Source of the DNA: DASYPQ01 sp046155895
GTDB taxonomy: Bacteria > Planctomycetota > UBA1135 > GCA-002686595
Length of the DNA: 64,000 nucleotides
Direction: 5' to 3'
NCBI GenBank assembly: GCA_046155895.1
Contig: JBJXFB010000048.1
Coordinates: forward strand, 1 to 64,000
Shown here piece by piece: positions 7,695 to 17,025 of this stretch (its first letter is position 1; every line of letters starts with the position of its first letter). Position numbers and translations under genes: made by a program. The notes under the pieces were generated by a model. The model searched no databases, had not been told where the DNA came from, and saw only the letters and a program-made list of their open reading frames with translations.

Positions 7695-8477
7695 TCAGAT
7701 CGGCCGGCCGCGTGGCCGCCCCACGACGATGACGTGGAACCCGAACAGCGACAGCCCCGGCGTCGCGCACATCATCCGATCGATCTTGATCATCATCCGC
7801 GTGATCGCGGCGCTGCCCGGGATCCACCGCATCAGCGGCAGGTGGTCGGGAAACCCCGCGAGCGCGTAGGCAAACACTCCGTAGCGCTTCACCGTCACCA
7901 CCTCGAACCCCGCCTTCTCGCACACCCCCACGATCTCTCCGCGCGTGAACCCGCGGTCGTCCGCGTGGAAGTGCGGGCTCACCCGGTACAGCAACCAGCG
8001 CGCGAAGCGGATCAGCGGGTTGTCGTTGCAGGGCTCGCTCATCACGAGCACGCCCTGTCCTCCGAGCGTCCTCCTGCAGTTCTCCAGGAACCCGACGTGG
8101 TCCCGCGTGTGGTGCAGGCTCCCCTTGCAGAACACCGCGTCGAACGCGCCGGGACGGAACGGCAGCTTCTCCGCGTCGCCCGTGACCACCCGCGCGCGCG
8201 GCACGTACCGCTCGGAGACCTTCAGCATCTCGTGGCTGATGTCGAGCCCCACCGCGCCAGGATGACGCGCGTCCAGATCCGCCAGGAAGAAGCCCGTCCC
8301 GCAGCCCAGATCGAGGACCCGCCTCGTGCCCGGGGGCGCGTGCGACATCAGCTCGGCGTGCCAATCGGACTGGAAGAGCCGCGAAAACTCGAAGCTGTAA
8401 CGGTAGGCGTACCGCGGCGCGAGAGCCCGGTGCAGCTCGATCTGGATCTCGGCATTCGACGGGCTCGACTGGCTCAA
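7695..8477 (-). CDS. class I SAM-dependent methyltransferase
   Basis: A 260-residue protein with the SAM-binding motif I 'VLDLGCGTGFFLADL', motif II acidic 'GLDISHEML', 'VVTGDAEKLPFRPGAFDAVF' and 'LGGQGVLVMSEP'. This is the UbiE/methyltransferase-11 type. No ATG is usable; TTG at 8477 is the best in-frame start and keeps about 55 residues before motif I. A -10-like TAGACT (8502-8497) precedes it. The C-terminus is hydrophobic. It ends close to the YHS gene (convergent) and is divergent from an SGNH-like gene, so a role in modifying a lipid or glycan is possible. Confidence 0.82.
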   Translation of the reverse strand: MSQSSPSNAEIQIELHRALAPRYAYRYSFEFSRLFQSDWHAELMSHAPPGTRRVLDLGCGTGFFLADLDARHPGAVGLDISHEMLKVSERYVPRARVVTGDAEKLPFRPGAFDAVFCKGSLHHTRDHVGFLENCRRTLGGQGVLVMSEPCNDNPLIRFARWLLYRVSPHFHADDRGFTRGEIVGVCEKAGFEVVTVKRYGVFAYALAGFPDHLPLMRWIPGSAAITRMMIKIDRMMCATPGLSLFGFHVIVVGRPRGRPI

Positions 8478-8575
8478 GGCGGCGCTGGGGGGCGGAAGTC
8501 TACCCGGACCCCGCGCGTCCCCGCTTGACTGTCTGCCGAAGGTCCCGATAGTCGCGGCGGCGCGCGGAATCCCCC

Positions 8576-9376
8576 GTGAACGACCCCACACTCGACGGCT
8601 CGACTCCTGCACGCTCGATCTCGTTCGTGGATCGCGCCGTCGCCGTCCTTCCCTTCGCCGGACTCGCGACCGTCCTCCTGCTCGCGCTCGTGTGGCACGA
8701 CGTCCTCCCGGGCGGATGGCGCCTGCGGTTTTGCTTCGGTCCCGACGCGCGGCGGCAGGGCCTTCGGGACGCCGCGCACCTCGCCGAGCGGCTCGAGCAG
8801 TTCGAACGGGAGAACCCGACGATCGCTCCCGGTTCGATCCTCTTCCTCGGATCCTCCACGATCGAGCGCTTCCCGCTCGAGGAGGCCTTCCCGGGCAAGC
8901 CCTGCCTGAACCGCGGCATCGCGAACCTGCCGGCGGGGGTCCTCGCGGCGAATCTCGCCGCCTGCATCCCGCCCGCTCCTCCCGCGGGCGTCGTCCTCTA
9001 CGCGGGTTCCGTCGACTGGCGCGCATCGGGCCGCGACGATGCGGTCCTGCTCGATCGTGTCGCCGCCGTGGTCGACGCGACGGCGCGCGAGCTCCCCGGA
9101 GTCCCGCTCCTCCTCCTCGGCCTCCTCCCGGAGCGCGGGACGCCTCCGGACGCCGTCGCGGCGCTCCGCCGGGCGAACGAGCGCCTCGCCGCGCTCGCCT
9201 CGGAGCGATCGATGGCCTTCCTCGACCCCGCGCGGCCTCCGATCGCCGATCCTTCAGGCGCGTTGTCCGAGGACGCCTCGACCGACCTCTTCCACCTGAA
9301 CACGGAGGGCTACCGCCATCTCGCCGGTTGGATCGCCGAGGAGGGCGGCCGCGTCGGGGCACTCCTCGCGCCTTGA
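8576..9376 (+). CDS. membrane-anchored SGNH/GDSL-like hydrolase
   Basis: A 266-residue protein with one N-terminal membrane segment (about 20-42). SGNH-like blocks follow: 'ILFLGSSTIERFP' (block I Ser), 'NRGIANL' (block II), 'VVLYAGSVDW' at block III, and 'DLFHLNTEGYRHLAGWI' (block V D-x-x-H). The usual block III Gly-x-Asn-Asp reads Gly-Ser-Val-Asp, so the oxyanion-hole Asn seems missing. The start is GTG. It begins a plus-strand run with a flippase and two more SGNH-like proteins, pointing to lipid-linked glycan modification. Confidence 0.72.
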   Translation: MNDPTLDGSTPARSISFVDRAVAVLPFAGLATVLLLALVWHDVLPGGWRLRFCFGPDARRQGLRDAAHLAERLEQFERENPTIAPGSILFLGSSTIERFPLEEAFPGKPCLNRGIANLPAGVLAANLAACIPPAPPAGVVLYAGSVDWRASGRDDAVLLDRVAAVVDATARELPGVPLLLLGLLPERGTPPDAVAALRRANERLAALASERSMAFLDPARPPIADPSGALSEDASTDLFHLNTEGYRHLAGWIAEEGGRVGALLAP

Positions 9377-9443
9377 TCGCGGGAGCGCCATCCCCTCATC
9401 TACTCCACTGCCGCCCTCCGAGCGGCGCACGAGGACCCCGAGC

Positions 9444-10964
9444 TTGTTCAAGAACGTCGGCGCGAACTGGGCCTTCAACGCGCTGCAGATCCTGGTCCTC
9501 CTGAAACTCGCGCCCTTCGTCGTCGACACGCTCGGCCGCGACCAGAACGGCGTCTGGGTCACGATCGTCTCGATGACGGGGGTGCTCGGCCTCCTGATCC
9601 TGGGCGTGCCGCTCGCTTCCGTGCGCTTCGTCGCCGAGCACGTCGCACGCAAGGACCTCCCGCGCGCGAACGCGGCCATCTCGACGTGCCTCGGGATCTG
9701 CTTCGGGCTCGCGCTGGCGGCGCTGCTCGTCGGAGCGGCGCTCTACTTCTTCTTCGAGACGACCTACCTGCGCGGGCCCCAGGGCGACGCGCTCGGGCCT
9801 GAAGCGGCGCAGCAAGCCCGCATCGCCTTCGCTATCGTCGCCGTCCAGGTCGCGTCGGCGTTCGTCCTGCGGCTCCCCTACGGCATCTTCGACGCCCACC
9901 ACGACTTCGTCGTGCGCAACCTCGTGATGGGAGGCGAGCTCCTCCTGCGCCTCGGCCTCACGATCGGCCTGCTCTCGTGGAAGGCCTCTCTGCCCCTCCT
10001 CGCCGCCGTCCAGGTCGCGTGCATGCTCTTCGAGTTCGCGGTGTGCTGGATCGTGATCCGCCGGCGCTATCCCGGGATCCGCTTCGGCCTCGCGGGCTTC
10101 GACCGGACGCTCGTGCGGACGATCCTCGGCTTCAGCGTCTTCGCGATGCTCCTGAACGTCGGCACCCTCCTGGCGTTCCGCATCGACGCGCTCGTGATCG
10201 GCGCGCGCCTCGAGCCCGACCAGGTGACGTTCTTCGACATGGGAAACAAGTTCTTCGATCCCATGACGGGTCTCCTGATCGCCGTCGGCGCCGTGATCAT
10301 GCCGATGGCGACGAGGCTCCACGCGACGGGCGAGCGCGACGAGCTCGCGCGGGTGTTCCTCAAGTGGTCGAAGATCTCGCTTTCGATCGTCCTCCTGATC
10401 GGGAGCTACCTGCTCGTGCTCGGGCCGGAGTTCCTCGGCTGGTGGGTCGGTCCGGACTTCGTCCGGCCCTCGGGCCGCGTGCTCCAGGTCCTCATGGTCT
10501 CCTTCCTCGTCTACCTGCCCGTGCGCGGCGTGGCGCTCCCGGTCCTCCTCGGGCTCGGGAAGCCCGCGCTGCCGGCCTTGGCCCTCCTGGGGATGGGCAT
10601 CCTGAACGTCGGATTGAGCCTTGCGCTCGTCGGGCCGCACGGCATCCTCGGCGTCGCGTACGGTACAGCGATCCCCAACGTGCTCTTCGCCGTCGCGATG
10701 CTGTGCATCGCGTGCCGGGAGCTCGGCGTCTCGCTCTCGAAGTACGTCGGGTACGTGGCCGTGCGGTGCTGCGCGGGAGCCCTCGTTCCGCTCGCGCTCC
10801 TCCTGGCGATCAAGCACGGGTTCCACCCCGTGGGTTTCGCGCCGCTCCTGCTGGCGGGCCTCGCGAGCGTCGTCGTCTTCGCGATCGTCTGGATCTACTT
10901 CGTCTACCGGGGGGATCCGCACCTCGACCTGCGCGCGGGTGTCGCGAGAGTCTTCAGCCCGTGA
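9444..10964 (+). CDS. polysaccharide flippase (Wzx/MATE-like)
   Basis: A 506-residue polytopic membrane protein with about 12-14 hydrophobic segments and the MVF/polysaccharide-biosynthesis look ('NWAFNALQILVLLKLAPFVV', 'FFDMGNKFFDPMTGLLIAVG', 'LPVLLGLGKPALPALALLGM'). Members of this superfamily flip lipid-linked glycans across the inner membrane. It starts at a TTG; no ATG lies nearby. Its stop overlaps the GTG of the following SGNH-like gene (GTGA), so translation is probably coupled. The cargo is unknown. Confidence 0.85.
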   Translation: MFKNVGANWAFNALQILVLLKLAPFVVDTLGRDQNGVWVTIVSMTGVLGLLILGVPLASVRFVAEHVARKDLPRANAAISTCLGICFGLALAALLVGAALYFFFETTYLRGPQGDALGPEAAQQARIAFAIVAVQVASAFVLRLPYGIFDAHHDFVVRNLVMGGELLLRLGLTIGLLSWKASLPLLAAVQVACMLFEFAVCWIVIRRRYPGIRFGLAGFDRTLVRTILGFSVFAMLLNVGTLLAFRIDALVIGARLEPDQVTFFDMGNKFFDPMTGLLIAVGAVIMPMATRLHATGERDELARVFLKWSKISLSIVLLIGSYLLVLGPEFLGWWVGPDFVRPSGRVLQVLMVSFLVYLPVRGVALPVLLGLGKPALPALALLGMGILNVGLSLALVGPHGILGVAYGTAIPNVLFAVAMLCIACRELGVSLSKYVGYVAVRCCAGALVPLALLLAIKHGFHPVGFAPLLLAGLASVVVFAIVWIYFVYRGDPHLDLRAGVARVFSP

Positions 10965-12097
10965 CCTTCTTCGAACTCGCAGGGGGCGTCCTCGGGCTCG
11001 CCCTGTTCTTCGTGGCGGCCGAGCTGGTGGCGCGCGCGGTGCTCCCGCGCGTCGGCCGCTACTACGTTTGGCCGCCCTACGCGCGCGTTCACATGACGAC
11101 CGACCGCGAGGCCGTGCCCGAGCTGGAGCCCTTGATTCGCGTGGAGATCAACCGCGACGGGGAGCGCGGCGGTCCCGTGCCCGACGACTGGCGCGACACC
11201 TACCGCGTGCTCGTCGCCGGCGGGAGCGTCGTGGAGTGCTGGTTCCTCGACCAGCCGAGCGCGTGGCCGCAGGTCATCGAGCGCAGCCTGAACGAGCCCG
11301 AATCGCTGGCCAAGCTGGGCGTCTCGCGCGCGCACGTCGGGAACATCGGGAAGTCGCTCGTGGCCTGCGAGCACATCGACCGGATGCTCGAGCTGATCCT
11401 CCCCCGCTACCAGCGCCTCGACGCGATCGTGCTCCTCGTCGGCGCCAGCGACCTCGTCGATTGGCTCGAGAAGGGCACTCCGAGCGTCATCGACCGGCGC
11501 GACGTGCCGGTGTCGGCCGTGTTCGGGCAGCACCCCGAGCCTCCGTTCGGATGGAAATCGAAGACCCTGGCCTTGCGCCGGATCGCCTCGAGCGTGCGAC
11601 GGCGAGTGCAGCGCAGGATCGTCCGGCGCCGGAACGCCGGACGCAGCATCGTGAAGGCCCGCGTCGCGCGCGCGAACGCGCAGAAGCTCCTCCACACGGT
11701 GTCCGATCCCGCGCCGATGCTCGACCGCTTCGAGAGCGACCTCCGCCGCCTCGTCCAGCGCGCGAAGTCGAAGGCCGGACGAGTGATCCTCGCGCGCCAG
11801 CCGTGGCTCGAGAAGGAGTTCACGCCCGAGGAGGAGGGGCGGCTGTGGATGTTCGGCGCCGGGAGGATCCGCGAGGAGGTCGTGACCGCCTACTACGCCC
11901 ACGCGGTCGTCTGGAGGCTCATGCGGATGCTCGACGCGAGGGTCGTGAAGGTCGCGGCGGAGCTGGGCGTCGAGGAGGTCGATCTCATGCCCGTCGTCCC
12001 GCCCACCTTCGAGCTCTGGTACGACGAAATGCACCACAACGCCCAGGGGTGCGAGCGGATCGGGAAGGCGATCGCGCGGAAGATCGCGGGCGATTGA
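10961..12097 (+). CDS. membrane-anchored SGNH-like protein, paralog 1
   Basis: A 378-residue protein with an N-terminal membrane segment (about 3-25) and a large soluble part. SGNH-like blocks: 'RVLVAGGSVVECWFLDQ' (block I Ser), 'VGNIGKSL' (block II), 'IVLLVGASDLVDWL' at block III (Ser in place of the usual Asn) and 'YDEMHHNAQGCERIGKAI' (block V Asp and His). It shares 'YYVWPP', 'NRDGERGGPVP' and the overall plan with the next gene, so the two are tandem paralogs. The start GTG overlaps the flippase stop by 4 bp. A glycan O-acetyl transfer or esterase role is inferred from context. Confidence 0.7.
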   Translation: MTFFELAGGVLGLALFFVAAELVARAVLPRVGRYYVWPPYARVHMTTDREAVPELEPLIRVEINRDGERGGPVPDDWRDTYRVLVAGGSVVECWFLDQPSAWPQVIERSLNEPESLAKLGVSRAHVGNIGKSLVACEHIDRMLELILPRYQRLDAIVLLVGASDLVDWLEKGTPSVIDRRDVPVSAVFGQHPEPPFGWKSKTLALRRIASSVRRRVQRRIVRRRNAGRSIVKARVARANAQKLLHTVSDPAPMLDRFESDLRRLVQRAKSKAGRVILARQPWLEKEFTPEEEGRLWMFGAGRIREEVVTAYYAHAVVWRLMRMLDARVVKVAAELGVEEVDLMPVVPPTFELWYDEMHHNAQGCERIGKAIARKIAGD

Positions 12098-12146
12098 GTC
12101 CCGCTACGGGAAGTCTCGGCGATCTGCCGATCCAGATGGGTCCCCC

Positions 12147-13349
12147 ATGCCTTCCTGGCTGTCGATCCCCGCCGCTGGCGTTCTCTCGGCGCTGGCCGTG
12201 CTCCTGGGCGAGCTCGTGACCAGGCACTGGGTCCGCCGTCGCGGGAAGTACTACGTCTGGGCTCCGCGCAGGCGGACGTACCAGCGGCTCGACGCGCAGT
12301 CCCTGCCGCGGCTGCCCGCGCTCGCGCGCTTCGAGGTGAACGGCGACGGCGAGCGCGGCGGTCCGGTTCCGGAAGGAGCCGCCGATTGCTACCGGCTCAT
12401 CGCGCTCGGCGCGAGCTCGACGGAGTGCCAGTACCTCGACCAGGACAGCACCTGGCCCGCATTCGCGGAGGCATTCCTGAACGAACCGCGCAACCTCGAG
12501 CTCTTGCACGCGGAGGGCGCGCACGTCGGCAACCTCGGGCGTTCGCTCGCGAACTGCGGCCATCTCGATCTCATCCTCGAGAAGGTCCTGCCGAACTACT
12601 CCCGCCTCGACGCGATCGTCGTGATGACGGGAGCCGGGGACATCGTCCGCTGGCTGTCGCAGAAGGCTCCCGCCGTGGCGCAGGACGAGCCGGCCGATCT
12701 CGACGCGATCTTCGACGAGCATCCCGAGAAGCCCTTCGCCTGGAGGCGGAAGGATTTCGCCCTGCGCCGGCTGACGTCCGCCGCACTGCGGCGCTTGCGG
12801 CGGAAGCCCGACGTCCACCTGAGCGCCGGCCTCGGGATCGGCCGCGCGCGCGCGATGCGGGCGAGCGCCCAGGAGATCATCGATTCGGCGCCGGACGCGC
12901 TCGGGATGCTCGAACGATTCGAGGAGAGCCTGCGGCGGCTCCTCGCTCGAGCGCAGCGCTCCGCGCGCACGGTGATCGTCGTGCGGCCCTGTTGGGTCCG
13001 CGAGGCACCGAGCGACGAGCACCGCGAGCTCGGCTGGATGTTCGCCGCCGGCGACCTGCGCAGCGAGGAGGTCCGCGCCTGGTACTCCCACGGTGTCGCC
13101 GATCGGCTGCTCGACCAGATCGACCGGCGGATCGCGTCCGTCGCGCGCGAGATGGGCGTTCCCGAGCTCGACCCCAAACCCCTGCTCGATCCGGGATTCG
13201 CCCACTTCTACGACGAGACGCACCTCGCGCCGGCCGGTTGCAGGATCGTCGGCGAGGCCGTCGCGCAGGCCGTGCTGCGCGAGCGCAAGGGACGATTCGG
13301 CTCAGCGCTTCGCCCGGTCGCCTCCGACCGCCATGCCGACGTGGCCTAG
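12147..13349 (+). CDS. membrane-anchored SGNH-like protein, paralog 2
   Basis: A 400-residue paralog of the preceding gene. It has an N-terminal membrane segment, 'GKYYVWAPRRR', 'NGDGERGGPVPEGAADCYRL', block I 'LIALGASSTECQYLDQ', block II 'VGNLGRSLANCGHLDL', block III 'IVVMTGAGDIVRWL' (Gly in place of Asn) and block V 'YDETHLAPAGCRIVG'. Ser, Asp and His of the triad look retained in both copies. The last 48 bp overlap the convergent UPF0104 gene. The duplicated pair beside a flippase suggests envelope glycan modification. Confidence 0.7.
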   Translation: MPSWLSIPAAGVLSALAVLLGELVTRHWVRRRGKYYVWAPRRRTYQRLDAQSLPRLPALARFEVNGDGERGGPVPEGAADCYRLIALGASSTECQYLDQDSTWPAFAEAFLNEPRNLELLHAEGAHVGNLGRSLANCGHLDLILEKVLPNYSRLDAIVVMTGAGDIVRWLSQKAPAVAQDEPADLDAIFDEHPEKPFAWRRKDFALRRLTSAALRRLRRKPDVHLSAGLGIGRARAMRASAQEIIDSAPDALGMLERFEESLRRLLARAQRSARTVIVVRPCWVREAPSDEHRELGWMFAAGDLRSEEVRAWYSHGVADRLLDQIDRRIASVAREMGVPELDPKPLLDPGFAHFYDETHLAPAGCRIVGEAVAQAVLRERKGRFGSALRPVASDRHADVA

Positions 13350-14300
13350 CAGCCCGAGCAGCACGGCGTTCGCGACCTGGACGACGTGGAGACCGAGCCC
13401 CGTCGCGTAGGCGACGGAGGGTTCGACCCCCATCGCGTGGAAGCCGAGGACCCAGCCCGCCTCGAGCGTCCCGAAGTTCGCGAACGCGCTGAACGGCAGG
13501 AGGCTCGTCGCCATCGCGAGCCCCGCGCCGAGCGTCGCCTCGGTGAACGTGACCTCGGGCGGAAGCCCGAGCGCCTCGGCCAGCACCGCGCAGAAGAGGA
13601 AGACGCACAGCCAGGCCGGCAGGGAGACGAGGGCCGCGGCGTAGAGGCGCCGCCTCGAGCCCGCGGCCCTCAAGGCGACCGAGAGCCGATCGCCGAAGCC
13701 GAGGAGTTGGTTGCCCGTCCGCGTGCGGTCGAGCCGGAGGAGGCGCGACAGACGGTCGATCCAGCGCACCACGAGATCCCCGCGCGCGCTCGCGATGAAC
13801 ACGGCGATGGAGAAGGGCAGCAGGATCGCCCCGAGAGGCCCGAGCCACACGAGGTCCGGGTACGCGCCCGCGGCCCACAATCCGAGGCAGGCGAGCGACA
13901 TGGACAGCGCGAGCGTCGCCAGATCGAGGAGTCGCGACACGAGGAGGCAGGCCGTGGCCTCGCTCGCCGGCAGCTTCGCGACGCGGCCTGCGTACACCAC
14001 GAACGTCGCCTCGCCGATCTTCGCCGGGAGGATGATCGACGCCATCGTGTAGGAGGCGGTGATCGAGAGCAGGCGCAGGGGTCCGGGCCGCCGCTCGGCG
14101 GGCAGCAGGAAGTGGAAGCGCAAGGCGCGCAGGGCGTAGAGCGCGACGTGGAGCGCGAGCGCCGTGAGATAGGCCTCGAGCGAGAGCCGCCGCAAGCCTG
14201 CCAGGAGTTCGCCCAGGCCGATGCCCCCGAGGAACATCAGGACCGCGAGCAGCCCGGCCGCGACGGCGAGGGAGAGGACCAGCCGGAGAGCGGTCTTCAA
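13302..14300 (-). CDS. UPF0104 / lysylphosphatidylglycerol synthase-like membrane protein
   Basis: A 332-residue polytopic protein with about 7-8 membrane segments and family motifs 'YTMASIILPAKIGEATFVVY', 'ACLLVSRLLDLATLALSMSL' and 'LLPFSAFANFGTLEAGWVLG'. This is the flippase-like membrane domain found in MprF and in stand-alone UPF0104 proteins; no aminoacyl-transferase domain is attached. The start is TTG at 14300. It lies 16 bp downstream of the vWA-HEAT gene on the same strand. A lipid- or glycan-transport role is inferred for the family. Confidence 0.82.
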   Translation of the reverse strand: MKTALRLVLSLAVAAGLLAVLMFLGGIGLGELLAGLRRLSLEAYLTALALHVALYALRALRFHFLLPAERRPGPLRLLSITASYTMASIILPAKIGEATFVVYAGRVAKLPASEATACLLVSRLLDLATLALSMSLACLGLWAAGAYPDLVWLGPLGAILLPFSIAVFIASARGDLVVRWIDRLSRLLRLDRTRTGNQLLGFGDRLSVALRAAGSRRRLYAAALVSLPAWLCVFLFCAVLAEALGLPPEVTFTEATLGAGLAMATSLLPFSAFANFGTLEAGWVLGFHAMGVEPSVAYATGLGLHVVQVANAVLLGLLGHVGMAVGGDRAKR

Positions 14301-14316
14301 GTCCGCCGCGCCGGCC

Positions 14317-16530
14317 TCACTCGAACTTCACGTGAGTGCCGCCCGAGTCCTCGGCCAGCCACTCGAGGATCTGGAACTGGCCCCCGATCGCGATCGTGTT
14401 GAGCACGATGCCGCGGTGCTCGTTCCAGGCCGCGACCTCCTCGCGGATCATGAGGGGGTCCACCACGTCGCCGACGGAGGGCTCCCCGTCCGACATCACG
14501 TAGATCGTATCGACGTCGGGATCGGCGAAGGCCTCGCGCAGCGCGCCGTAGAGATTCGTTCCCCCGAACGCGCCGAGTTTCTCGACGTACTCCACCGCCT
14601 CGTTGCGGTTCTTCTCCGTAGCGGCGAGCAGGCTGCCCTCCACCATGCGCGCTGAGTCGCCGGAGAAGATGATCACGTTGAAGAAGGCGGCGGGATCGAG
14701 ACCGCTGATGCACTTCGCCAGCTCCTCCTTGGCGATGTCGATGCGCGGGACGTCGGTCCTGCCCTTGTACTCACCCTGGCTCGACTCGGCCATCGAGCCG
14801 GAGATGTCGATGATGAAGATCACCTTGTGCGAGACGATGCGGATCCCGAAGAACTTCGTCTCGATCCGCGTGCCCTGCTTCAGGCGCCACTCGTCCTCGC
14901 CGGTCTTGATGCGCTGCAGCTGGGCGTCGGTGAGGATCACGAACTTGTCGCCGTTCTCCTTCCACCAGTTCGCCCAGCCCTCCGCGTTGTCCTGGTAGGG
15001 CTGCCCGGTCAGCCTCCACAGGGTCGAGGCGAATTCCTGGAGCATCCTCCCCTCTTCCTTGGGCATCCGCGCGATGATCGCGGTGATCGCGTTCACCGAC
15101 TTCATCCCCTCGAGGGCTTCGAGCGCGGCGAGACGCGTCGACCAGTCCGGATCCTCGAGAGCCGCGACGAGCGGTTCGAGGAACTTCGGGTCCGAGGTCC
15201 CCCCGAGCGCCTCGAGCGCCAGGTTGCGGAACTCGGGGTCCTTGTCCTTCGACATGAGGATGAGCTCGTCCAGCCATTCGAGCTCGCCGGTCCGGAGCAC
15301 GGCCTGCGCCTCGAGCGCCGCGCGGATGATCTGGCGGTCCTTGCCCTTCTCGACCAGCTTCTTGAGGGCCGGCACGGCGGTCGCGTCCTTGCGTTCCGCC
15401 AGCGTCCTGCAGGCCGCGACCACGACCTCGGGGTCCTTGTCCTGGAGGAGCTTCTGGACCGCCTTGTCGATCTTCTCGTCGACGATCCCGCGGACGGCCC
15501 ACAGGACGAACAGCTTCTCGTGCGTGCGCCCCTTGCCGATCTCGTTCACGAGCTGGCGGTTCACCATGGGGTCGCGGAACCCGGCCAGGATCTCGGCCAA
15601 GCCGCGGCGGAGGGACATGGGCGTGTCCACGTTCATCGCGCGCTTCATGAACTCGGGGGCGGCCTTGGCGCCCTCGAGCCGGGCGATCACCTGGGCCGCG
15701 AGCACCCGGTTCTCCGCGAGCCCGTCCCCCTTGAAGACGTCGGTTGCGAGAGTGAGGAGGTTCTTGCTGCCGAGCACCTCGAGCTGCTCGAGCGCCGCCG
15801 CGCGGATCTTCGGGTACTTGTCCCCGAGCGCCTTCTCGAGGTCGTCGGCGCTCATCCCGCGCTTGACCGCCTCGAACGCCATGAACCGGATCGTGTTCAG
15901 GCTGTGGACCTTCTTCTTCTCCGGCTCGGCGTCGCCCTTCTTGCGGTCCTTGCGGGTCTTCTTCTCTTTCGGGTCCTTCTCGGATTCCTTCCGCTCGTAG
16001 AGCTCGATGTACCAGGGACGGTCTTCGTCCGTGGCGAGCGACACGTGGTTCACCATCGCGCGCTCGCGCACGGAGTCGTCGGCCGGGGAGTCGACGATCA
16101 GGGCCAGGAAGTTCTTGCCCTGCGATCGGCACTGGCCCAATCCGTCGATCGCCGCGACACGAAGCTCGGGCTCGTCCGCTTGCGTCGCGACGTCCATCAG
16201 CTTCTGGAGCGCCGGGAGCTCCGCGTCCGGGACGCCGTCGAACTGCGGGAGCGCGCGCACGATCTCGCGTCGCATCCAGGTCGTGCTCATGAGGCCGTAG
16301 GCTTCCAGCAGCCCGTCGAGCGCCGCGCGCGTGCGCAATCCCGAGAGCTTCTGGACGACCGCGGGCTCGGCCCGGTCGGTCGATCTCTTCAGCTCGCCGA
16401 CGAGCTCCTCGACCGTGCCGCCGCCTTCACCGGATTCCTGGGCCGGGGACCCGGCTCCGAATTGGGGAAGGAGCAGGATCAGGCCGACGAGGGCGGCTCG
16501 TCCGTTTCCCAGGCGTTCTCGTTTTCTCAC
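14317..16530 (-). CDS. secreted HEAT-repeat protein with C-terminal vWA domain
   Basis: A 737-residue protein with a signal peptide (about 1-30), a long array of HEAT-like repeats (about 35-500; 'LAERKDATAVPALKKLVEKG', 'NLALEALGGTSDPKFLEPLV'), a short linker with 'GWANWWKENGDKF', and a vWA domain (about 560-737). The metal-ion-dependent adhesion site is 'DISGSMAES' near residue 573, with 'GGTNLYGAL' and 'VMSDGEPSVGD' later. It probably acts as an extracytoplasmic protein-interaction platform. The start is GTG. This HEAT plus vWA combination is common in Planctomycetota as far as I recall. No protease or sortase gene is linked. Confidence 0.85.
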   Translation of the reverse strand: MRKRERLGNGRAALVGLILLLPQFGAGSPAQESGEGGGTVEELVGELKRSTDRAEPAVVQKLSGLRTRAALDGLLEAYGLMSTTWMRREIVRALPQFDGVPDAELPALQKLMDVATQADEPELRVAAIDGLGQCRSQGKNFLALIVDSPADDSVRERAMVNHVSLATDEDRPWYIELYERKESEKDPKEKKTRKDRKKGDAEPEKKKVHSLNTIRFMAFEAVKRGMSADDLEKALGDKYPKIRAAALEQLEVLGSKNLLTLATDVFKGDGLAENRVLAAQVIARLEGAKAAPEFMKRAMNVDTPMSLRRGLAEILAGFRDPMVNRQLVNEIGKGRTHEKLFVLWAVRGIVDEKIDKAVQKLLQDKDPEVVVAACRTLAERKDATAVPALKKLVEKGKDRQIIRAALEAQAVLRTGELEWLDELILMSKDKDPEFRNLALEALGGTSDPKFLEPLVAALEDPDWSTRLAALEALEGMKSVNAITAIIARMPKEEGRMLQEFASTLWRLTGQPYQDNAEGWANWWKENGDKFVILTDAQLQRIKTGEDEWRLKQGTRIETKFFGIRIVSHKVIFIIDISGSMAESSQGEYKGRTDVPRIDIAKEELAKCISGLDPAAFFNVIIFSGDSARMVEGSLLAATEKNRNEAVEYVEKLGAFGGTNLYGALREAFADPDVDTIYVMSDGEPSVGDVVDPLMIREEVAAWNEHRGIVLNTIAIGGQFQILEWLAEDSGGTHVKFE

Positions 16531-16611
16531 CAGGGAAGATCACAAGGCGCAGGAGATGGACTGTCAACTCCGGGGCCCGGGGAGTCGATAGGAGACGCCC
16601 CGAGGATCTCC

Positions 16612-17025
16612 ATGCTCGATGTCGCACACCGGGCGCTCTCCCAAGACAAGGTTCGGACGCTCCTCCGCAAGCTTCGCGACCTGAACCTCTCCGCCGGCCC
16701 GATCGCCGTGAGCCGACGGGCGCGAATCGCCCTGGCGGGCTGCCTCTCGACCGACGCTCCCGCGGAGGGCGGCGTTCGCTACCGCGTCCGTCTCGACGAC
16801 GGGTCGGAGGGCCTGCTGGAGATCCGCGGAAGCGCCACGGGGCTGGATATCGAACTCACCACCAAGACGACTCCCCGCCAGCTGCACGCGGAAGTGACCT
16901 GCGATCGTTCCGGACGGGCTTGCTCGCGTGCTCTGGCGGCCCGGGTCTCGCCCGAGACTTGCGAAGCGCGCGAGCTCGAGCACTTCCTGCGGCGGATCGT
17001 GCGCGCGCTCTTCCGGGCGGCCTGA
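16612..17025 (+). CDS. hypothetical protein
   Basis: A 137-residue soluble protein that is not recognised. The N-terminus is helical and basic ('QDKVRTLLRKLRDLNLSAGP'), the middle is beta-like ('RYRVRLDDGSEGLLEIRG'), and a Cys pair lies in 'VTCDRSGRACSRAL'. GAGG 6 nt upstream supports the ATG. It is divergent from the vWA-HEAT gene and meets the GT2 gene stop-to-stop with no gap. Codon use matches the neighbours, so it is likely real. Confidence 0.6.
   Translation: MLDVAHRALSQDKVRTLLRKLRDLNLSAGPIAVSRRARIALAGCLSTDAPAEGGVRYRVRLDDGSEGLLEIRGSATGLDIELTTKTTPRQLHAEVTCDRSGRACSRALAARVSPETCEARELEHFLRRIVRALFRAA

Noticed and set aside
7695..9362. Extension of the methyltransferase frame to 9362
   Set aside because: The upstream part is Arg/Gly-rich and lies opposite the SGNH-like gene at 8576. 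TTG at 8477 gives a normal methyltransferase length.
9396..10922. A 508-codon minus-strand frame opposite the flippase
   Set aside because: Low-complexity Arg/Glu/Asp/His composition typical of an antisense frame in high-GC DNA; the plus strand has clear membrane-protein features.
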